Assembly: GCA_963281255.1 (NCBI GenBank)
Contig: OY725490.1
Location: forward strand, 2,170,001 to 2,234,000
From: Aphrocallistes beatrix
Lineage: Eukaryota; Porifera; Hexactinellida; Sceptrulophora; Aphrocallistidae
Length of the DNA: 64,000 bases
Direction of reading: 5' to 3'
Part shown: one piece after another, positions 30,546 through 42,216 of the stretch
Numbering within the stretch: the first letter of the stretch is position 1
Layout: every line of letters starts with the position of its first letter
Made by a program: the position numbers and the translations under genes
Notes under the pieces: generated by a model
The model's input: only the letters and a program-made list of their open reading frames with translations
Database searches by the model: none
Told to the model about the DNA's origin: nothing

Positions 30546-31640
30546 TCAGCTTTGGAATGAGTAATGAGAAACAAACGCTGTGTTGAGATGGCTAGAATAA
30601 TGAGTCGTGTACCTTTGTTTCCCTTTAATGCGAACCCAGACGCTATAGAACAAAGTCCCATATGCTCCCAGCACGTAAGGAAGTGCGCCGATGAATAGAC
30701 CCAGTACACACACTGTGATATAGAGCATGTTCAGTGGAATCAAAACTGATTTGGGAATTAAACTTTGTTTGATGTTACAAAGGTAATGTTCATGGTTTGG
30801 AAAATGAATTTTGTTCAGAACAACTTCTGTTACAAGTAGAATATTCCCGAGAATTTGTCCAATCACATACAGAATGCATCCAATCCAGTTGTTTAGAAAG
30901 AACATTGCAAACCGTCTATTCATGCGTCTGTATTTCGTCACCAACCTCTGATCAGATTGACTCAGCTGAAAATCATTTATTTTCCATGTCAAAACTTTAT
31001 TTAACGACCGGAAGTGCTTATATGTCAGAATCAACAGGACCACTTCCGCTATGGAGTGAGCACACCTTATGAAGAGAGTGAGGGAGCAGAATAGATTGGA
31101 AATGTGGACGAAAATAACCATTAACACAGCAACCATGATGGAGATCGGAATGTTAGTAGTTTGAACGAATTGTTTTCCTGCGTATTTCGTTGATAGATAA
31201 GAACACAGGAAGGCTGTTAAGATTAAGCTTACGAAAAATGCGTTGTATTGAAAGATGACTAAATTCACAAAAGTCTGTGAATTTAAAGAATTTAAATGCC
31301 CTTTTGTTCCAAAACAAATTAATTCTTTAACTGCTGTAGTGTTTCCTTTTAATTCACAGATATTACTATCTTGAATGGTGATAGCTACGTGAGCTGCACA
31401 GGAAAACGTTACTTCCACCCATTCTACTATATTCAACAGGAATAGGAGTGCTTGCTTAACTATCTCAGTTTCCAAATCTGAGATTGACTCACGATCATAT
31501 TTCTTTGCCCAAATATAGAGACGCAGTTTGGAAAGGAATCCTCTCTTTAAGTATATAATCCAAAAACAGAACGCTACTGTTGTGAAGAAGTAGAGTAAAC
31601 TAATCAAAAGCAGGAACCCGATTTCAAATGGAGATGACAT
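30546..31640 (-). CDS. Seven-helix membrane protein, paralog 2
   Basis: 364 residues, intronless. Same architecture as paralog 1: helix 2 NIVEW, Cys in the helix 2-3 loop (NICELKGNTT and ELICFG), helix 6-7 loop LCNIKQSLIPK, tail GKQRYTTHYSSHL. Divergence from paralog 1 is high away from these motifs, so the duplication is old. Same strand and orientation as paralog 1, about 500 bases upstream of it. Confidence 0.75.
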   Translation of the reverse strand: MSSPFEIGFLLLISLLYFFTTVAFCFWIIYLKRGFLSKLRLYIWAKKYDRESISDLETEIVKQALLFLLNIVEWVEVTFSCAAHVAITIQDSNICELKGNTTAVKELICFGTKGHLNSLNSQTFVNLVIFQYNAFFVSLILTAFLCSYLSTKYAGKQFVQTTNIPISIMVAVLMVIFVHISNLFCSLTLFIRCAHSIAEVVLLILTYKHFRSLNKVLTWKINDFQLSQSDQRLVTKYRRMNRRFAMFFLNNWIGCILYVIGQILGNILLVTEVVLNKIHFPNHEHYLCNIKQSLIPKSVLIPLNMLYITVCVLGLFIGALPYVLGAYGTLFYSVWVRIKGKQRYTTHYSSHLNTAFVSHYSFQS

Positions 31641-32851
31641 TTTGAAAGTAACTTTCAGCAGATTGATTTATTTTTATAGCAATTTAAGTGGGTGAATATT
31701 AGTAATTGTTTTGACTAAGCTGCTAGTATTAGGTAATAGGAGAGATAATCAAGTGTGTAGTAATTAGCTATGAATCATCTGGTAGACTCCATCTAGTGCA
31801 TTACTCATAGAAAATTGATATTCTCAAGTTGAACTATGATTTATACAAAGGGATTTATTGTAAAATGAAAGGATTAAATAGATGATAAAGCAGTGTTTAT
31901 TTTAGGTATGTCATTGTCATCTCCATTTGCAGAGGATAATACGGATAATGAGATGACAGTGTAGAGCTATTCTAGTAGATTAGTATCGAGTTGGAATGTC
32001 TATAGCAGCGCTGAGGTTCTGTGATACGAAATAAATGTAATTCTAGATCGTAGCAACCTTCTAGCGATATGTAGCATTTCCTAGTAAGGTTATCTAGTGT
32101 ACAGTGTAAGAAATTGTTTTCCTTCATTCTAAATATACGATTGAAACTAATTCTTTATGTGATTATATTTGTTTACAATTCCTAGTATCTTAAATATATG
32201 TATGAGAATATTCAGATCTCAAAGTATTGCTGAATTTTGTTGTGTTTAACTTATCCATTAGCGAATTAGAGGAAAATAGGTTGCATTCATGTGTCAAATG
32301 AGCTCTCAGTAGGAGTAGGTGATTTTAGCAAGATCAGAAATCAGCCCATACTAGATTGAAAAGCATTGGTCACCTCTAGGAGAAGGATACATGGCCTGTT
32401 CATTCGCTTGATTTAGACTCTTAAAATCCCTGATATAATATAAAGAAAAGGGAAAAATTATTTTTTGAATGACGAAAAAAACTAGCACTGCTTTTACCAG
32501 TTGAATCAAGCTTTGAAAAGGACAATTTTTAAATTTTAGAAAAAGTCAGAGTAAGAATGCTGAATTGAATTAGAAATGTATCAAACTAAGTGCTAGCGTA
32601 ATGTATAATATCTACGCGTTAAATGTTCGCATAGTATGCATCTTCTTTCTATACGTATTTCTTTGAATAGGTGGAGAATGGAGAATTGGATGGTAGAGAA
32701 TAATGTCAGATATCCCTAGTTTGGGGATAGAAATAATTGTCAATGTTCTTGTTTAGTAAGGATATAAATTATCCTAGCACATAGTCATATAAGTATCTAT
32801 AGTTTAGGAAGAGGATCAATATCAAATATTTCATCCAACACTTAAGAGAGG
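31641..32851. other. Divergent intergenic region between paralogs 2 and 3
   Basis: Lies between two divergently transcribed members of the seven-helix family, so it should contain both promoters. No coding segment, known repeat or clear core promoter motif seen. Confidence 0.4.
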
Positions 32852-33970
32852 ATGTTTCCTATTCTGGCATCATTTTGCATCGCATTAACACTTCTCATAT
32901 TTTCTCACATCACTTTGGCTTTCATTTTCTGGTCTTCTTACCTGCTCCATGCGATTCTACACAAGAGAGCTTGCTACAAATCTGCGCTGCGAAGTGTGGA
33001 GAGAGATTCTGACACGATCCAGGTTCGAATTGTTTTTAACATCAGAACTGAGTATGTTAAATATGTATACATGTTCGTGATTAATATAGTTGAATGGGTG
33101 AGTGCGGTCTTATTCATTACAGCATGTCTATACAATGTAATTGTGAGTGGAATTGCTTGTGAAATAACTGAATTATATAACTCTACAGAAGACACAAATA
33201 GATCAAACAATTGTTTCTTAATACAATTACAGATCAACAATTTAAACTCAATTGCAATTTCAGTTTTACTGACCATATGGTTCTGTTGCTTTGTAATCAG
33301 TTTTGGATTAGTTACCAATCTCTGTCGCTACCTATCTTCGCGTTACGCGCTCAAAAGTTGGATCAAAAACGACAGAATACTTCTCAAAATATGCTCAACG
33401 GCAATTCTCGTCATTACATTCCAACTATTAGCCTTTATATGCGACTTAACGTTAATTGCTTGGAGCTTAAAAATCGTGATCGAGTTCATAATGTTATGGA
33501 TCGGATATCAGCAGTACAAGAAGCTTATGATGGTCATAAACTGGAACTTGGTGGACTTAGGGATTAGTAAAGTTTATCCTAGAGTCATCCCTCGATTAGT
33601 TCGGAACAAGAAACGTTTCAGTCGATTTTTCATCACTTTCACGCTAGGCGCTTTCCTACTGGTAACAACTGAGTTTTTAAATTTAGTATTAGAAGCACTC
33701 CAGCTGATTCTAGATAACATCCACACCCCTGGATTCACACTCTGCACTATCAGCAGCGACCACATTCCTTACACCGTGACAGTGATAGCGACTGTGCTGT
33801 CCTGCATTCTGGGAGGTCTGGGAGCTACTTTCATACTTGTGCCTTATGTCTTTTACGCCTTCGCTGCATTCCTCGTCTGCGTGAGAAATCGCATTACTGG
33901 GAAGACAAGGTACATAACACATTACTCAAGTCATCTGGACATGCCCTTGATAGCTAAATACACTTACTGA
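32852..33970 (+). CDS. Seven-helix membrane protein, paralog 3
   Basis: 372 residues, intronless, opposite strand to its relatives. Helix 2 has NIVEW; the following loop has Cys residues and NST/NRS glycosylation sites (TELYNSTEDTNRSNNC); helix 6-7 loop has TLCTISSDHIPY; tail GKTRYITHYSSHLDMPL is almost the same as paralog 2. The closest pair by the tail is 2 and 3. Function unknown. Confidence 0.75.
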   Translation: MFPILASFCIALTLLIFSHITLAFIFWSSYLLHAILHKRACYKSALRSVERDSDTIQVRIVFNIRTEYVKYVYMFVINIVEWVSAVLFITACLYNVIVSGIACEITELYNSTEDTNRSNNCFLIQLQINNLNSIAISVLLTIWFCCFVISFGLVTNLCRYLSSRYALKSWIKNDRILLKICSTAILVITFQLLAFICDLTLIAWSLKIVIEFIMLWIGYQQYKKLMMVINWNLVDLGISKVYPRVIPRLVRNKKRFSRFFITFTLGAFLLVTTEFLNLVLEALQLILDNIHTPGFTLCTISSDHIPYTVTVIATVLSCILGGLGATFILVPYVFYAFAAFLVCVRNRITGKTRYITHYSSHLDMPLIAKYTY

Positions 33971-33995
33971 TGCCCCTATATTATTAATTAAGTTT

Positions 33996-33996
33996 G

Positions 33997-34063
<67 letters not shown>
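33996..34063 (+). repeat. (GTT)n microsatellite
   Basis: About 22 uninterrupted GTT units, starting 26 bases after the stop codon of paralog 3, so probably within its 3-prime UTR. It produces a false poly-Asn open frame on the other strand. Confidence 0.95.
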
Positions 34064-34491
34064 CCTTTTAACAATTTTGATATACGTATGTAAAAAAATT
34101 ATATACACAGTACATTAAAAAGTATTTTTTTATTCTCTGATTTAGAAGGTGAATAAGTTGTGGTAGGCATTATTTTGGCCATATTATTCCTCCTTCAGTT
34201 TTACTTTGTATTCCGCTTAGTTAGTTATGGACAAAAATTGGTGTCGTGTATTAGCATCTGTTTATTACTGAGTAATCAAAATTAATTTCTAGCTACTTCT
34301 ATAGGTTCCTCTTGAGATGTAGCTTATGTTTACGATCTAGTATTTGTATCAGAATATGCCTCAATGCTAAGCCTAGGAATGTTCTTCATTTCCGGTTAAT
34401 AAGTCATTTTAGGCGGGGAAGTCATATATAAATGAGGGGCAGTTGCTATAATCCCAATAAAATCATGACTTCACAATATTCGCAAAATATA

Positions 34492-35240
34492 CAGGATGGA
34501 GCACGAGTTCTGTTCTCAGCATAATTTGCTATATTTTTCCTCGACTCCCATAATCTTAGTTATTATAATGGCTCATAGATATTGTAGATAGAATATTCTG
34601 AACGATTTTATCAATCTAGAACTTTGAACTACAATTTGCAGGACAAAGGTTGTGAAGGAAAACTGTGTCGCGGGACGCGCTAAATCGAGAATATGGGTCC
34701 ACTGATTTCCTAAGCATCTCTCTAGACTCCCTACATTCTGGAGAAATTTAGCACAGACATTTCCACCAAACATACAAAATTCGTAGAGATAAACTAGATT
34801 CAGATCTAGAGATATTAGCAATCATTTGATTCTGATATTTTGGTGATATGGAAAAAAGAGAGTCATTTTAGGGTATTCTTCTCCAAATGGACCTGATTTC
34901 AACTCGCCACTCAATCGCCAGCTTCTTCTATAGAACTAAGTTTAATGGATCTCTTTGATAATTCAATGTTTAACAAAATATTTTGGGCGCTAATCTATCC
35001 CTGAATATCGATGCTGAAGATATAGTTGTGGGAGCTGTGGACCCATATTCTTGATTATAACTGCGTCCCGCGACACATTATTTCTTCACAACCTTTGTCC
35101 TGCAAATTGTAGTTCAAAATTCTAGATTGGATAAACTCTCACAAAATCTTTCAGAATATTCTATCTACAATGTAGATATGATATCATTATAATAAGATTA
35201 TGGGAGCTGAGGAAAATATACCCAATTATGCCCCATCCTG
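34492..35240. mobile_element. Fold-back element with ~230-bp inverted arms
   Basis: A 749-bp element with CAGGATGG at one end and its inverse CCATCCTG at the other, each flanked by TA. The arms are long imperfect inverted repeats: 34530-34720 is closely matched in reverse by 35020-35200, for example through CAGGACAAAGGTTGTGAAG. No open frame for a transposase. TA target suggests a Tc1/mariner non-autonomous element. Confidence 0.8.
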
Positions 35241-36028
35241 TAAGCATTTGTGAATAAAACTTTGTTAAACCAAACCAGTTATGACATAAAAAAGCAAAAA
35301 TAAGCCTTACTTCATATTGAAACTATTACCTGAAATCCATTGATAATGAAAGTTTTTTTCCGAATTCTGATAAATTACAAATTACACTTATTTACTTTAA
35401 TTCATTAAATACAGATGTCCATTACATCATTATAAACTATCCTGTCCTTTTCTATGAAGAATTTAAACAGATGTAAGCAATGCTTGAACTTCAGAGATAT
35501 ATCACATAGGAATTAACATAGAGCGAGATAGGACGCTGCTGTCATAATTAGAAATGATTAATTAAAATAATAATCCGTATTTTTTTGAAAAATAAATCTG
35601 ATTTTGCAGTCTATGTATAGTTTAAATATTTCACGAAAATAACATTTACTAAGAAGTAAGAGTTATTAATGATCCGAGAAGAACTTTCAAAAAGACATTT
35701 CCAAGGAATTATTTAAAATGATGGTTCACGAAAAGAACAAACAAAGTAAGCTAAGATCTTTAGGCGATAATAGCTGACAAATATAGTTAAACTAAAATGG
35801 AATCGTGAAGCAAATCTTATAGAATTGGGATCGAGAAAAACAGATCTCAATACAGAAATGACAAATGTCCTGCATTAAGCAAATTAGATAAAAACAAGCT
35901 AATACAGCAAAACATAAAGGATTAGTAGCAAAAATCAAATCAATATTCTAAACGTTAGTGTGAAAACAAAACTAAATAAGAAGATAGAAATAGAAATAAA
36001 GGAAAGTACTTTTCAATCAACATTAAAG
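35241..36028. other. 3-prime flank of NHL copy A
   Basis: AT-rich. The part from about 35800 on is homologous to the 3-prime flanks of the other NHL copies (for example the gggatcgagaa and taaacgttagtgtgaaaac motifs), so the duplicated unit extends beyond the coding region. No other gene seen. Confidence 0.5.
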
Positions 36029-37261
36029 TTAAAATATCAGAAGACAGTGGTTGTATCCTACTAGGATAATTCTCCCTCTTACATCTAGTGTAACACAAGT
36101 CGGCCTCTGTACGCTATCCGTGATTCTATGAACTACATCTCCTTGATGATTGAATATTATAACAACATTCAGATCGTGATCTGATATAATAAAGTTACCA
36201 GCACCATCTATACAGAATGACCAAGGAGTCTTCAAATGTTTGGAAATAGAAGTGAGGACAGGACTCTGTACCTGAGTTAGGTCATGTCCGAAGGAATAGA
36301 GGAAAGGTTTGGTGTAACTCAGTACATAAATGAACTCGCTGGTTAGTTTTATGTCATTAGGAGACTTCAGTATTCCTTGTCCAAACTGAGATTTGAATTT
36401 GAAATATTTTGAGAATATTTGAACTCTATTATTATAACAGTCACAAACAAATATTTCTCCATTAGACTGGTCGATAGTAATGCCATGTGGATTATTAAAC
36501 TGACCTTCTCCATTCCCTGGAGTTCCTATCTGTTGGAGAAAAGTGTTATTCAAATCGTAAACTAACAAACAACCACCCGTGTACTGAGATACGAATACTT
36601 TATTTTGGTAGAAATCAATGCAAACAGGTTGTTGCATCTTACCAGCTCCATCCCTATCTCCAAACTTGTACAAATATTTTCCATATTTATCGAATACTTG
36701 AACTCTGTGGTTAAGCTCCTCTGCTACGAAAATATTACCAGTTAGGTAGTGTACTGATACTCCATTAGGATAAGATAACTGTCCTTCCTCACTACCTGAT
36801 GTTGTTCCTATACTGAGTACAGAAGACACTCTTCCCTCATACTCTACTACAGGGACAGGGAGACGAGATGCTAGTCTAGTCGAGTCAGCAACAGTCACTC
36901 TACCAAAAGTACCAGCTAAACGCAATACTGTCTCATCAAACTCAACACTGACACGCTTACAATCGAACTCAGATTTAAACTTGTCATCTTCTCCTGTTAA
37001 ATGTGGGATAATTTCGGTTGATTTGGAATTTTCTTTGGCAAACTTCAGCCCTGCTTCAATTTCTGTTTGAGATTGTTTGTATTTATCTCTATCTCTCTTA
37101 TAAGTGTCTAGAATCTGTTCCAACTCAATCACAAGTTCTCTCTCCCTCTCTCTCAAGCGATCGATCAGTTCACGGAAACGAGTTTCTATCTCACGTTTTG
37201 CCTCAGAGATTTCATTTTCAAAACTTAATATTTCAGGTGGAGCTACTATAGCCGTTGCCAT
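36029..37261 (-). CDS. Coiled-coil NHL-propeller protein, copy A
   Basis: 410 residues from the MATAIV start at 37261. A splice acceptor (attag) 10 bases upstream of this ATG recurs in every copy, so the longer upstream frame is probably intron. Residues ~10-125 form a charged coiled coil (EISEAKREIETRFRELIDRL...). Residues ~150-410 are about six NHL-type propeller blades: repeats of P-x-G-V strands followed by VAEELNHRVQVFDK-like blocks. No RING or B-box precedes the coiled coil, unlike TRIM2/TRIM71. Copy A is the most diverged: it lacks about five residues at the end of the coiled coil and has STEIIPHLTGEDDK where others have SNDLNE. Partner and substrate unknown. Confidence 0.88.
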   Translation of the reverse strand: MATAIVAPPEILSFENEISEAKREIETRFRELIDRLRERERELVIELEQILDTYKRDRDKYKQSQTEIEAGLKFAKENSKSTEIIPHLTGEDDKFKSEFDCKRVSVEFDETVLRLAGTFGRVTVADSTRLASRLPVPVVEYEGRVSSVLSIGTTSGSEEGQLSYPNGVSVHYLTGNIFVAEELNHRVQVFDKYGKYLYKFGDRDGAGKMQQPVCIDFYQNKVFVSQYTGGCLLVYDLNNTFLQQIGTPGNGEGQFNNPHGITIDQSNGEIFVCDCYNNRVQIFSKYFKFKSQFGQGILKSPNDIKLTSEFIYVLSYTKPFLYSFGHDLTQVQSPVLTSISKHLKTPWSFCIDGAGNFIISDHDLNVVIIFNHQGDVVHRITDSVQRPTCVTLDVRGRIILVGYNHCLLIF

Positions 37262-38027
37262 AACGAAATTGCTAATAAATAATTTAAAAAATCGGTCGGA
37301 AGACCGATACATAAAATGTTAATATCGGAATTCATCGAGGAATACTCATCTAGAGCATTCTAAGTGTGAAATTTGGAATTACATATTAAAATACTCTAAA
37401 TTAGTGGTTGAGGTCCTACTTACATCGTTAAACAAAGCTTATGAATATATACTTAGAAAAAATGGAAGCGAGGAGATTTTTCGAAAAAATGTTTTGACAG
37501 TGTACATACATACTACATACAACGAGTATAATATAAGACTTGTTCTACTTAATACCGCAAAGTGTTTACAAGTAAGCTTTCTTAGCGCAATGGAATTATA
37601 TCTCTTTCAGATACAGATAACCTTCTACTGTAGACTGACACGGAATAAAATAGAATGGATATTCTCAGAAAATACAGTTGAATATTGTTAATATCACACA
37701 GACAATACGAATACGCAGATATTTTATCTCCTACTGTTGAGAACACTTGAATATAACTCCAGTTAGTACGAATTCTGGATAATATGGACAATTTCGACCG
37801 TCCCTTAGTACGTTCTCGGATAATAAGTTCTTCAGTTTAGTATGTACTCATTTTTCTCAACCAAAATCCATCTGAAATATAGATTTCTATGTAGTACAAA
37901 CTCGGTTAGTACCGCATATGTACTCATGGATAGTACGTACTAATAATTTCTTCCCGAAAGTATTATCCGGCTCCATACTCTGATAGATAGCATGCCGCAA
38001 AGATGTAAGGCTGTAATTCAAGCAAGG

Positions 38028-38562
38028 CAGGGTTGTTTTGATTTAAATCAAATGATTTAAATCACTTAAAAAAATCAAAATCCTGTTATTTGATTTTTTT
38101 GGAATATATTTCCTTTTAGAAATTTCTTCAATGTTTCTTATTTGATAAAAGTGTGATGGCTTTTGTACATTAAAAAGTTAGGAATAGATTAGGTATAGCT
38201 AAAGCAGGAAAATTAGTATTTATATACAAGCTGCTGAATACTCATAAATAATTTCTTCTAGTTCTACGTACATTAATACATACTCTAATTTTTTCGCTTT
38301 CTTCATTAATATTTATTCTAATTTTTCGTTTTCTTTCATTAAAACATTCTATTATACGTAGATAATGTTAAATTTATTCTAGAATTCTACTTGATTATGA
38401 GTAGATTAAAATAAACAGAAGACTAAATGAATTCATAGATAAAAATATATAAAAATCTAATTTAAATAAAAAAATCTGATTTAAATCAAATAAATCTGAT
38501 TTAAATCAAATAAATCATGATTTTGATTTTTTTAAAAGAATCATGATTTTTTTCCAACCCTG
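38028..38562. mobile_element. AT-rich element with CAGGGTTG termini replacing the end of copy B
   Basis: A 535-bp stretch beginning CAGGGTTG and ending CCAACCCTG (inverted termini), built of GATTTAAATCA and its inverse. By comparison with the duplicate block, it stands where about 1.15 kb (NHL C-terminus and 3-prime flank) is missing. No target duplication is visible, consistent with insertion plus deletion. A short GC-rich tag (cggcggcggcgcgg) follows at the junction. Confidence 0.7.
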
Positions 38563-38589
38563 CGGCGGCGGCGCGGAGTGAGTGAGTTG

Positions 38590-39200
38590 TACATATACAT
38601 TCCATCTTCATCGAATACTTGAACTCTGTGGTTACTTTGATCTGCTACGAAAATATCATCAGTTTGGTAGTAGTGCACTGATACTCCAGAAGGATAAGAG
38701 AACTGTCCTTCTTCACTACCTGATGTTCCTCCCACAAAGAGTACAGGAGACAATTTTCCCTCATACTCTACTACAGGGAGACGAGATGCTAGTCTAGTCG
38801 AGTCAGTAACAGTCACTCTACCAATAGTACCAGCTAAACGCAATACTGTCTCATCAAACTCAACACTGACACGCTTACAATCGAACTCCGATTTAAATTT
38901 TTCACGTTTTTCGGTGAATTTTTGGATGATTGACTCTGTGAATTCGTTAAGATCGTTTGATTTGAAATTATCTTTGGTAAACTTCAACCCTGCTTCAAGT
39001 TCTGTTAGAGATTGTTTGTGTTTATCTCTTTCTCTCTTATAAGTGTCTAGAATCTCTTCCAACTCAATCACAAGTTCTCTCTCCCTCTCTCTCAAGCGAT
39101 TGATCAGTTCACGGAAACGAATTTCTATCTCACGTTTTGCTTCAGAGATTTCATTTTCAAAATTTAATATTTCAGGTGGAGCTACTATAGCCGTTGCCAT
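38590..39200 (-). pseudogene. Coiled-coil NHL protein, copy B, truncated
   Basis: Retains the coiled coil and first blade (start MATAIV at 39200) and is nearly identical to copy D over this length (for example both have HYYQTDDIFVAD). Homology stops abruptly at 38590; the frame runs on into unrelated sequence to a stop at 38541. Only about 200 of 415 residues remain, so the propeller cannot close. If translated it would be a coiled-coil fragment that could pair with full-length paralogs. Confidence 0.85.
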
Positions 39201-39466
39201 AACGAAATTGCTAAGAATTAAACAAAAAATTAAACTAATGAACTCAGCAGGAGAATTCCTAGTGTTAGCAGAAACTAAAATTATATTTCAAAATTAACAA
39301 CTCAGGCTTAGCAGTTGATAGTGTAGTTAGTTCTTAATTAACCTTTAATGTAGAAGACTAATTGCGGACAATTCACACAGCAATGAATGAGTTCAACTCC
39401 AATCCGAATGACCAACAAAAATATGCAGAAATAAAAGCTAGCTAAAATGCACACACTTTTCTTTTG

Positions 39467-41750
39467 TCAAGGCAGGGTTATCATAAAGGGACGTGACGCC
39501 GACATGGAAACAGCAGACACAGAGGTTTCTATGAATTCCGTCCAACCTGTGTATTGGAATAAATCACTACTTTGAAACCTGAGTTGGACACATTCAGGAA
39601 GTTGGGAGATGGGTACACGGCGGGGTGTCATGTGTTTATAAAGGAGATAAAACACATTCATTGACTCGTCGGACAACAGTCCACACAGAAACCTTACGAT
39701 CATGCGGAACTGAGAGAACACGTCGTTCGTATGCACAATGAATCTCACCGACAGACACTGGTCGTGCCATTTCTACGAAGCCAGATGGCGCCAATGAACT
39801 CTTGAATGTTCAAATGAGCGAATTACCACACCTTCGTTAAGTGACACATATTCGTGCACCAGACCCAGACAGTGGCTAGTCATTTTCACACTTCAAATTT
39901 GCAGTGGCACCTTTTTGTCGGAGATCATCTCCCTCATGGTCACGCCCTGGAACTTGATAGAACCGATCTCGTGCAGACATTCCACAACGCCGCTATCCAG
40001 CTCACAGATTTCGTTCACATGCGTCAGCTCATCGAATCCCATTCGGTCCAGCTGTCGCCGTATCAGGTACAGAGTTAGCTCGTAGTAGAGTTGTGTCAGT
40101 GTGTGGATGCGAGCACCGTTATCACTTTTGAGCAGGGCAGCGAACAGGGACGCGTTCACTGGTATTAGAGACAGCTGTTTCATCTCATCGTACCGATTGA
40201 GGAGACCAGTGCACCGCTCGAACAGGGAAGTGTCTTCAAATTGCTTCTCGAAGTACAGGTCCCTCTGTGCAGGAGAGAACCCCAACACCTGGAAGAAGGT
40301 AGAGCTGTTGAAGTGGTGTGAAGTCGACACATCTGTCCAGGCGCAGTAGGATGAAGGACCGTGCCAGAGTCTGACTGGTTAGGAGGAAGAGAAGCACAGT
40401 GCACAGAGGGGACCATGGATGGATGAGAGGGCGAAAAGTGTAGTGGGACGGGTAAAAAAACTTAATTTTGGTGCCGTAGCGAAAGTGCGTTATAGCACGA
40501 CGCCCCTGGAGCACTGGAATGCTCAGAATGAATTCCAGTCCACACAGACATTCAGTGTATAATTCTATTCATTCATTTAAGGTGTACAATAAGGCAGGGG
40601 AAGCAAAAAAGTGTAAAAAAAGTGTAGAGTGACGGGTAAAAAAAATAATTTCGGGGCCGAGTTTTAGCACGACGCCCCTGGAGCAATGGAATGTTCAGAA
40701 TGAATTCTAGTCTACACAGACATCCAGTGTATAATTCTGATGGGTATACAGTAGAACTCGGTTATACTAATCTGTGTGGCAGCAGCATTGAAGAGCAATA
40801 CCCTAGCCCTCCCTCTAACATACCTGCACCTGCCATGTCTAGCATCAGGTACTTAGCGTGAGATTGTGTTTCTACGTCTGTACATTATCAATGTCTAGCT
40901 TGATGACATTCCTAGCGTGCTGGAGTGTCTCCATGTGCTCTCCTCTAGACAGCTCCATTCGCACCAGCAAGGTCTCGAACTCAGAAGTAGTCCTCTCTCT
41001 GCACACTGAATGGTGTCCTAGAGCCATTCCTGCGAAAACTAACGCGTTTCTTTCCAGCAAGATTTCAGCAGTGAGCATATACTCTCACAGAGCTGATGCC
41101 GGATGAGCTGGTCTGAACTATCGATTAACTCTGACTTGGCTACAGAGTACACTGACCTGAGTAGCAGTCAGCCCTCTGACATCCCGAGTAGCTTCCCTCT
41201 TCTCCCTTTCCCGCCATGTCCGCCAGAGTGTCCGTGGAGCTCCGATGTGTTTGGAGCTGATCAGTCCTCCCGCGAGCTCTGCCAGTCTCCTCGGACTTCA
41301 GACTCAGCTTGCTGGTGCAGCTTTGTCTGTCTCGCGTGCGGAGAGACTCAGCTCCTTCCTGGCCTCGCAGTGCAGTCCTACGCCACCCACGACGCAAGGC
41401 CTGACTGTCCTGGCTGAGTCCGCTTCTAGGAAGACTCTCTGAGCTGTGCTGGCAGACGGGTGAGAGGAGCTACAGGAGGGAGAGGAGACCGCTGCTCCAA
41501 CTCGACTCGAACAGTTCAGCAGGAGAGCTCCTGTGGATGAGTGGGCGGGACAGTTCCAGACAGATGTGAATGGAAGAGTGGACATATCTCGTAGCCTCCT
41601 TTTCCACGTGTGGGGTCTGCCTGGTAAGAAGAGCAACCACTTGACAAGTCTGAAGTTGGCACTGGCGGCAGAGCGACTGTGTGTGACCCGAGTTTGAAGC
41701 TGTGGACACACTGGATGGGGACCAATACCTCTGACTTCAATCAAAAATTG
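39467..41750 (-). pseudogene. Decayed NLR-like (NACHT) gene, copy 1
   Basis: Separate minus-strand segments resemble the region after the NACHT ATPase in animal NLR proteins: 40330-39893 (FFQVLGFSPAQRDLYFEKQF, then IPVNASLFAALLKSD and LTQLYYELTLYLIRRQL) and 39748-39467 (RFLCGLLSDESMNVFYLLYK). A GC-rich TPR-like helix region is at 41078-40872. The pieces are in different frames, and no Walker A motif was found. Compared with copy 2 at 47330-49620 the donor after LDI is changed from GT to GA. NLRs are cytosolic immune sensors. Identification is by motif memory and is moderate only. A ~180-base internal direct repeat lies at about 40490-40740. Confidence 0.5.
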
Positions 41751-42216
41751 TCTCAGAATTATAAAAGTCGAATCAGGTCCAACTTGAGAATAGAGTCAAA
41801 TCTAAATTGTATACAAAGCCGAATGAATACAAATTCATGGGAATATTAATACAAATTAGAAACCATTTTGTTGTTCATAATAATTGAAAGTTCAAGAATC
41901 ACATTTCTATCTTCTTCAGCTGTATTCTTTTTATCGTACATTTCACAACTAAACTGTATAAAGTTAAACTCTAAACATTGAATTTGAAAAGTAAATCTTA
42001 TTATAATTGAGATCGAGAATAAGAAAACTAAATACAGGAACGACTAATGTCCTGCATTAAGTAAATTAGAAAGATCAAACTAAATGCAGCAAAACATATA
42101 GGATTAATAGTAAAATATGAAATCAGTTATTCTAAACGTTAGTGTGAAAACAAAACTAAATAAAAATATTGAAATTGAAATAAAGGAAAAGTATCTCAAA
42201 CAACATTCAATCAGTG

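Noticed and set aside
33926-34108. Poly-Asn minus-strand ORF
   Set aside because: Produced by the (GTT)n microsatellite.
41140-41744. Overlapping GC-rich ORFs in three frames (and their copies at 49032-49577)
   Set aside because: None shows a consistent domain; G+C richness removes stops by chance. They probably include TPR-like remnants of the NLR-like gene, but the frame cannot be decided by eye.
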